64,000 bases of DNA from Costus lasius (Eukaryota; Streptophyta; Magnoliopsida; Zingiberales; Costaceae): contig CM050446.2 in NCBI GenBank assembly GCA_027563935.2, forward strand, positions 112,324,499-112,388,498, given 5' to 3'. Below are positions 60,429-64,000 of this stretch, piece by piece (the first letter of the stretch is position 1; every line of letters starts with the position of its first letter). The translations under genes and the position numbers were made by a program. Under the pieces are notes generated by a model. That model was not told the DNA's origin and ran no database searches. It saw nothing but the letters and a program-made list of their open reading frames with translations.

Positions 60429-62093
60429 TGTCGCACAAAATCCGCAAGCACACAGCTTACCGATGTAGTACTTAAGATATCGTTTCCACAGGGATGGACT
60501 GTTAAATACCAAATCTTCCAATCTTTGATAGCTAAGCGATTGAAAATCTCGGTTGATAAGGTTAACTAAGCTAAGAGCGTAACAAAATAAAAGGTCCTAC
60601 TGATATGAGAGAAATCAGGGTTCACCACGTTAATCAACTTACAAGCGAGATGAAAGATACTACTTAGAAAATCTTTAGAAAACCAAGGACATGTCCCCTT
60701 GAGCCGTACCCCTCTCGGGTGCACAACTCAACAATTTAGTTAGTCTCCTACTCTCACGGTGGACTAGCTCCATGATCTACTTAGTTAGTCTCCTACTCTT
60801 GCGGTGGACTAAGCATAAGTAGATTGTGTTGAAATAGGACGCGAAGATTCGCCAAGTGGTCTCTACGACTCTTGTTGATTGCAATTCCCTGAGTAATAGA
60901 GCACACAGGATTGATCAAGGAGGATTCGTTGATTGCAATTCACCTCTTAGTTGTTACCACAATCAACTAAAGTGAAAATCAATCTGGCCAAGAAACGATA
61001 AACACAAATGAAACAAACCACGATCAAATGGTCTCGAAAGATACATCCAAAAGCAATTCTTAACATTAAGACTTATAAATCAAAAAGACGGGCTGCGCCC
61101 AAATCCCGATTGAGGTTTTTACGCTAGTACATACATGGTTACAACAACGACAAGCTTTCCAATTAAAAAAGTAAGGAAACAGAACAAGGTAAATATGGGA
61201 AAAGAATCAAGACAAACTCCTTTCTCTCCTCCTCAAAGAATCCTTATTCTCCTTGGAATTACTTGCGTTCTTGCGACCAAGCCTTGAGTTCTCAAGCGTA
61301 ATCCTCCTCTCTTCCCATGGAGCCCCGACTGGGCACTCCCCAGGCCTCTGGGCGCCTCCGCACGCTCCGGGCGCCTCCGCACGCCCCCTTGTGAAGAGAA
61401 CTCATCTCTCTTATATAGACTTCAAGGTGTCTCTTCGAATTCTCATTCATGAATGTCTCTTGGTATTCCACATTAAATGCTCATTCATGAATGTCCCTTG
61501 GTATTCCACATTAAATGCTCATTCATGAATGTCCCTTGGTATTCCACATTAAATGCTCATTCATGAATGTCCCTTGGTATTCCACATTAAATGCTCATTC
61601 ATGAATGTCTCTTGGTATTCCACATTAAATGCTCATTCATGAATGTCCCTTGGTATTCCACATTAAATGCTCATTTATGAATTAAATGCTCATTCATGAA
61701 TGTCTCTTGGTATTCCACATTAAATACTCATTCATGAATGTTCCTTGGTATTCCACATTAAATGCTCATTATTCCCATTGATGGCGTGCCTCTTGGTGTT
61801 CTCTTGATAGCGTGTCCTTGACAGCTGGAAATAAAAGCTGAATGCGGGTAAACTCTTACTCTCGTCTGAAGCCGAACTTCTTGTCATAAATCCTAATTCA
61901 CTTGGATATGTGATCGTACATCCGTATAGCTCTAGAAACGAGTGAATTTTCCTGTATTTAACAAATATGACAAGTAGTGAAGCTTCTGAAGATACTAAGT
62001 GAATTAAGCTGGAAAGAGATGTAAAAGCATGAAAATATGTCTCGATTCACGAGGAAACATTAGTCAAAAAGACTACATAAATACGAGACATCA
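60429..62093 (-). repeat. Athila-like solo LTR inside the hAT element
   Basis: On the minus strand it starts TGATGTCTCGTATTTATG, close to the element B LTR start, and ends GTGTGCTTGCGGATTTTG...GCGACA. Flanking 5-mers are GGGGG and GAGGG, a probable duplication with one change. No internal element sequence remains. Confidence 0.82.
61440..61775. repeat. 38-bp tandem repeat array
   Basis: About eight copies of a unit containing TTGGTATTCCACATTAAATG and CTCATTCATGAATGTC, one of them partly deleted near 61,680. It lies within the solo LTR. Confidence 0.9.
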
Positions 62094-62217
62094 GAGGGCA
62101 AATCAAAATTTATATATATAATATTATAAATATGTATTTATGTGTAACCAATTTTAAAAATTGAGTGGGGGCATTTACCCATACTCATGCATATGCGGCT
62201 CCGCCACTGTCTCCAAG

Positions 62218-62380
62218 GTAGGTGTGAGTATTTACTAAAACGGATCAACAAATTTAATAATTATTATCAATATTTAACTAATAGAATGGGGCTGCTTCCC
62301 CCTCCCCTTCAGCCCATCATGCATCCCCACTCCCCACCACATGTAGTGACTAGGACGATGGGGGCTACTTCCCCCTCTTC
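62218..62380. repeat. Duplicated segment X, right copy (main part)
   Basis: Continues X2 after the hAT insertion: GAGTATTTACTAAAA, CCCCCTCCCCTTC and ACATGTAGTGACTAGGACGA match 58,258-58,420 with scattered differences. Confidence 0.8.
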
Positions 62381-62502
62381 TTCGACCACCTATTGCTCTC
62401 CCACTAGATCTGCCATGTGTAGCGTTCAGGCGGGGAAGAAGTGGAACCCCCCCCCCCCCTTGCCACTTCCATGCCCCCCCCCCCCCACCCCCTGATTTTT
62501 TA

Positions 62503-62695
62503 TTCTTTCCTTCCTATTTAAGAAAAGAAACGCACCCTCTTATGATAGAGTGTGCTTACCACTCCACTTTAACTCCCCCCCCCCCCCATCATGTGTAATT
62601 TACATGATCTTTTTTTCTTTCCTTCCTATTTAAGAAAAGAAACACGCCCTCTTATGATAGAGTGCGCTTACCACTCCACTTTAACTCACTTGGAT
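62503..62695. repeat. 112-bp tandem duplication with poly-C tracts
   Basis: TTCTTTCCTTCCTATTTAAG and the following ~80 bases (to CACTCCACTTTAACTC) occur twice, 112 bases apart. C runs of 10-14 bases lie around 62,449, 62,474 and 62,574; their lengths may be unreliable. Confidence 0.8.
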
Positions 62696-64000
62696 TCTTT
62701 TTAGTTACCTAAACATTTATTATCCAATCAAGTTATTCCTTACTCAATGCAACCCTTAGTATTAAAAGCAGTTATGAGCACACTAGTATGGAGCTAATTA
62801 GATAACTATGCACTAATTCCAACATTTATTGAAAAATGTAATGCTCCTTAATGGACATTACTCTAGCATACCAAACATAATATCCATTTAAAGCTTATAA
62901 AAAGACACTTGAATGAATGTAAAAGAAAGATCCTAATGTTCTAATCAAGATTAACAATATCATTTTATGTTCAATTATCTCAATCCGATTTAACCATTAG
63001 AGGAAAGATGCATAGGGAAATCCATGAGCTCACTCTTTCCAAACAACAAGCTATCAATCCAACATCCACCCTAAATTTTCTTGATCAAAGGCAACCAAAT
63101 GAGTCCTAGTCGTACCTAATTGGTCGATAAATTATGGTCCACATCATTATAAAAAAAATGGCAACAATATAAACTTGATGCTTTCGTAAATATTACTGTC
63201 AATATCAATGAATATGTTCTAAAACAATTTTTTTAAAACAAAACTATATTTATTTATTTAAAATGATTATTTTTATGAAAGTAAAATTAAATAATTCTAA
63301 TTTTGGTATTTATATAAGATAGATAGATCTGAGTCTAGTCTAAAATAATTTATTTAAATAAATGCCTCAATTTCCACAACAAAATGGTGCGGAGGGCATC
63401 CTATGCTCAGGAATCTTGTAGAATTGACAGTCTATCCATCAGTAGCTTAGAGTATTATGGTCTATTTCCTTCGGAGGAAAACCAAAAGAAAGGAAAGAAA
63501 AATGAGTTTTCTCTTGTTTCCTTGGATGGACGGAAAACTTTGAATGGAAAAGTAGATGGAAAAATTTAAAACTTTTCCATCGAAATTATTCCGTCCAAAT
63601 TGGACAGAAAAGTTGAAGAAAAATCATTTTATCACTCGACCAACTCGTCTTTTTTGCCCCGACCTCGCATGTCTTCTCCAAAAAGTCATTTTTTTGCTTG
63701 AGCTTCATTCTCGTGTCCTCTCCAGCAAGCTTTCGCCCCCATCTCGTCTTCTCTTCTCCACTAGCAAGTTTGCCACCTACTCGCCACCCAGATCCGCTGC
63801 AAGAGGCTCTCACTCGCATTCGCCACTACAGATCCACCGCCCCTCGCTTGCCACTGCGGATCCGTAGCTCACAACCACTCACCGATGTAGATCCGCCACA
63901 TCTCGCCCACTCGCTGCCTAGTTCTGCTATAACTCGCGGCCCAGATCCACTGCTTGCCCTAGATCTACTGCTCGTCCCAGATCCGTTGCTCGCCCCAGAT
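62696..64000. other. Intergenic, low complexity at the end
   Basis: I recognise no gene. From about 63,780 the sequence is made of loose repeats of CAGATCC(A/G)CTGCTCGCC, continuing past the window edge. Confidence 0.6.

Larger units (their letters stand above)
60343..62209. mobile_element. Short hAT-type nonautonomous element with nested LTR
   Basis: Terminal inverted repeats CAGTGGTGGATC and (reverse) CAGTGGCGGAGC are flanked by the 8-bp duplication TCTCCAAG (60,335-60,342 and 62,210-62,217), which is diagnostic of hAT superfamily insertion. Only about 86 and 116 bases belong to the element itself; the middle is a solo LTR. No transposase is present. Confidence 0.85.

Noticed and set aside
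60233..60475. 80-codon frame
   Set aside because: It spans the LTR end, the duplicated X sequence and the hAT end, so it is a chance fusion.
61440..61775. 38-bp repeats considered as CRISPR or centromeric satellite
   Set aside because: Head-to-tail units without spacers, only about eight copies, inside an LTR.
63556..63867. 103-codon frame near the window end
   Set aside because: Simple S/P/R-rich composition in low-complexity DNA; no domain or neighbouring exon found.
1..64000. Search for a new multi-gene system or gene cluster
   Set aside because: The three host genes are unrelated families and everything else is transposon or intergenic DNA, so no such claim is supported.

Overview
The window is nuclear DNA of a flowering plant, probably a monocot with a large genome. 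Supporting this are long nests of plant LTR retrotransposons, spliced genes with GT-AG introns, and very GC-rich coding exons set in AT-rich flanks, as is common in commelinid monocots. The species cannot be named from the sequence. No prokaryote-like operon, CRISPR array or gene cluster is present, and I do not see a new multi-gene system.

Bases 1 to 39,176 are one retrotransposon nest. The outermost layer is an Athila-like Ty3/gypsy element (element A, plus strand) whose 5' LTR is cut by the window start. Into its protease region a second Athila-like element (element B, 3,435-22,721) inserted with a 5-bp target duplication, AGGCC. Element B was hit by an Angela/BARE-like Ty1/copia element (copia A, minus strand, 7,886-15,830); a later deletion removed the end of copia A and the reverse transcriptase/RNase H of B. 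Further right, element A's third ORF is split by a young copia element (copia B, minus strand, 24,727-35,524, duplication ATTTC). Copia B is itself split by an opposite-strand solo LTR (27,472-29,173, duplication CCTCG).

Bases 39,177 to 46,868 hold decayed repeats: a 5'-truncated plus-strand copia element of the copia A family (copia C), a gypsy LTR fragment with internal degenerate repeats, and a badly broken minus-strand gypsy pol that looks chromovirus-like. AT-rich DNA follows.

Bases 48,452 to 56,932 are the gene island. It holds an AOP-type 2-oxoglutarate/Fe(II) dioxygenase (minus, two exons), a subfamily III-like LRR receptor kinase with a degenerate HGN catalytic loop (plus, two exons), and glyoxysomal malate synthase (minus, four exons). 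Malate synthase appears to use a GC-AG second intron. The dioxygenase and kinase are divergent, and the kinase and malate synthase are convergent. They appear to be unrelated neighbours: specialised metabolism, membrane signalling and the glyoxylate cycle.

Bases 57,005 to 64,000 are intergenic. They contain a truncated copia LTR between two copies of a roughly 190-bp sequence, and a short hAT-type element with 8-bp duplications that carries a nested Athila-like solo LTR. That LTR contains a 38-bp tandem array. Poly-C tracts and low-complexity DNA follow.

The most unusual observation is that both Athila-like elements repeat a short motif from their own LTR at the same internal place, between integrase and the third ORF. 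In element A this is a 67-bp-period palindromic array found both in the LTR and internally.
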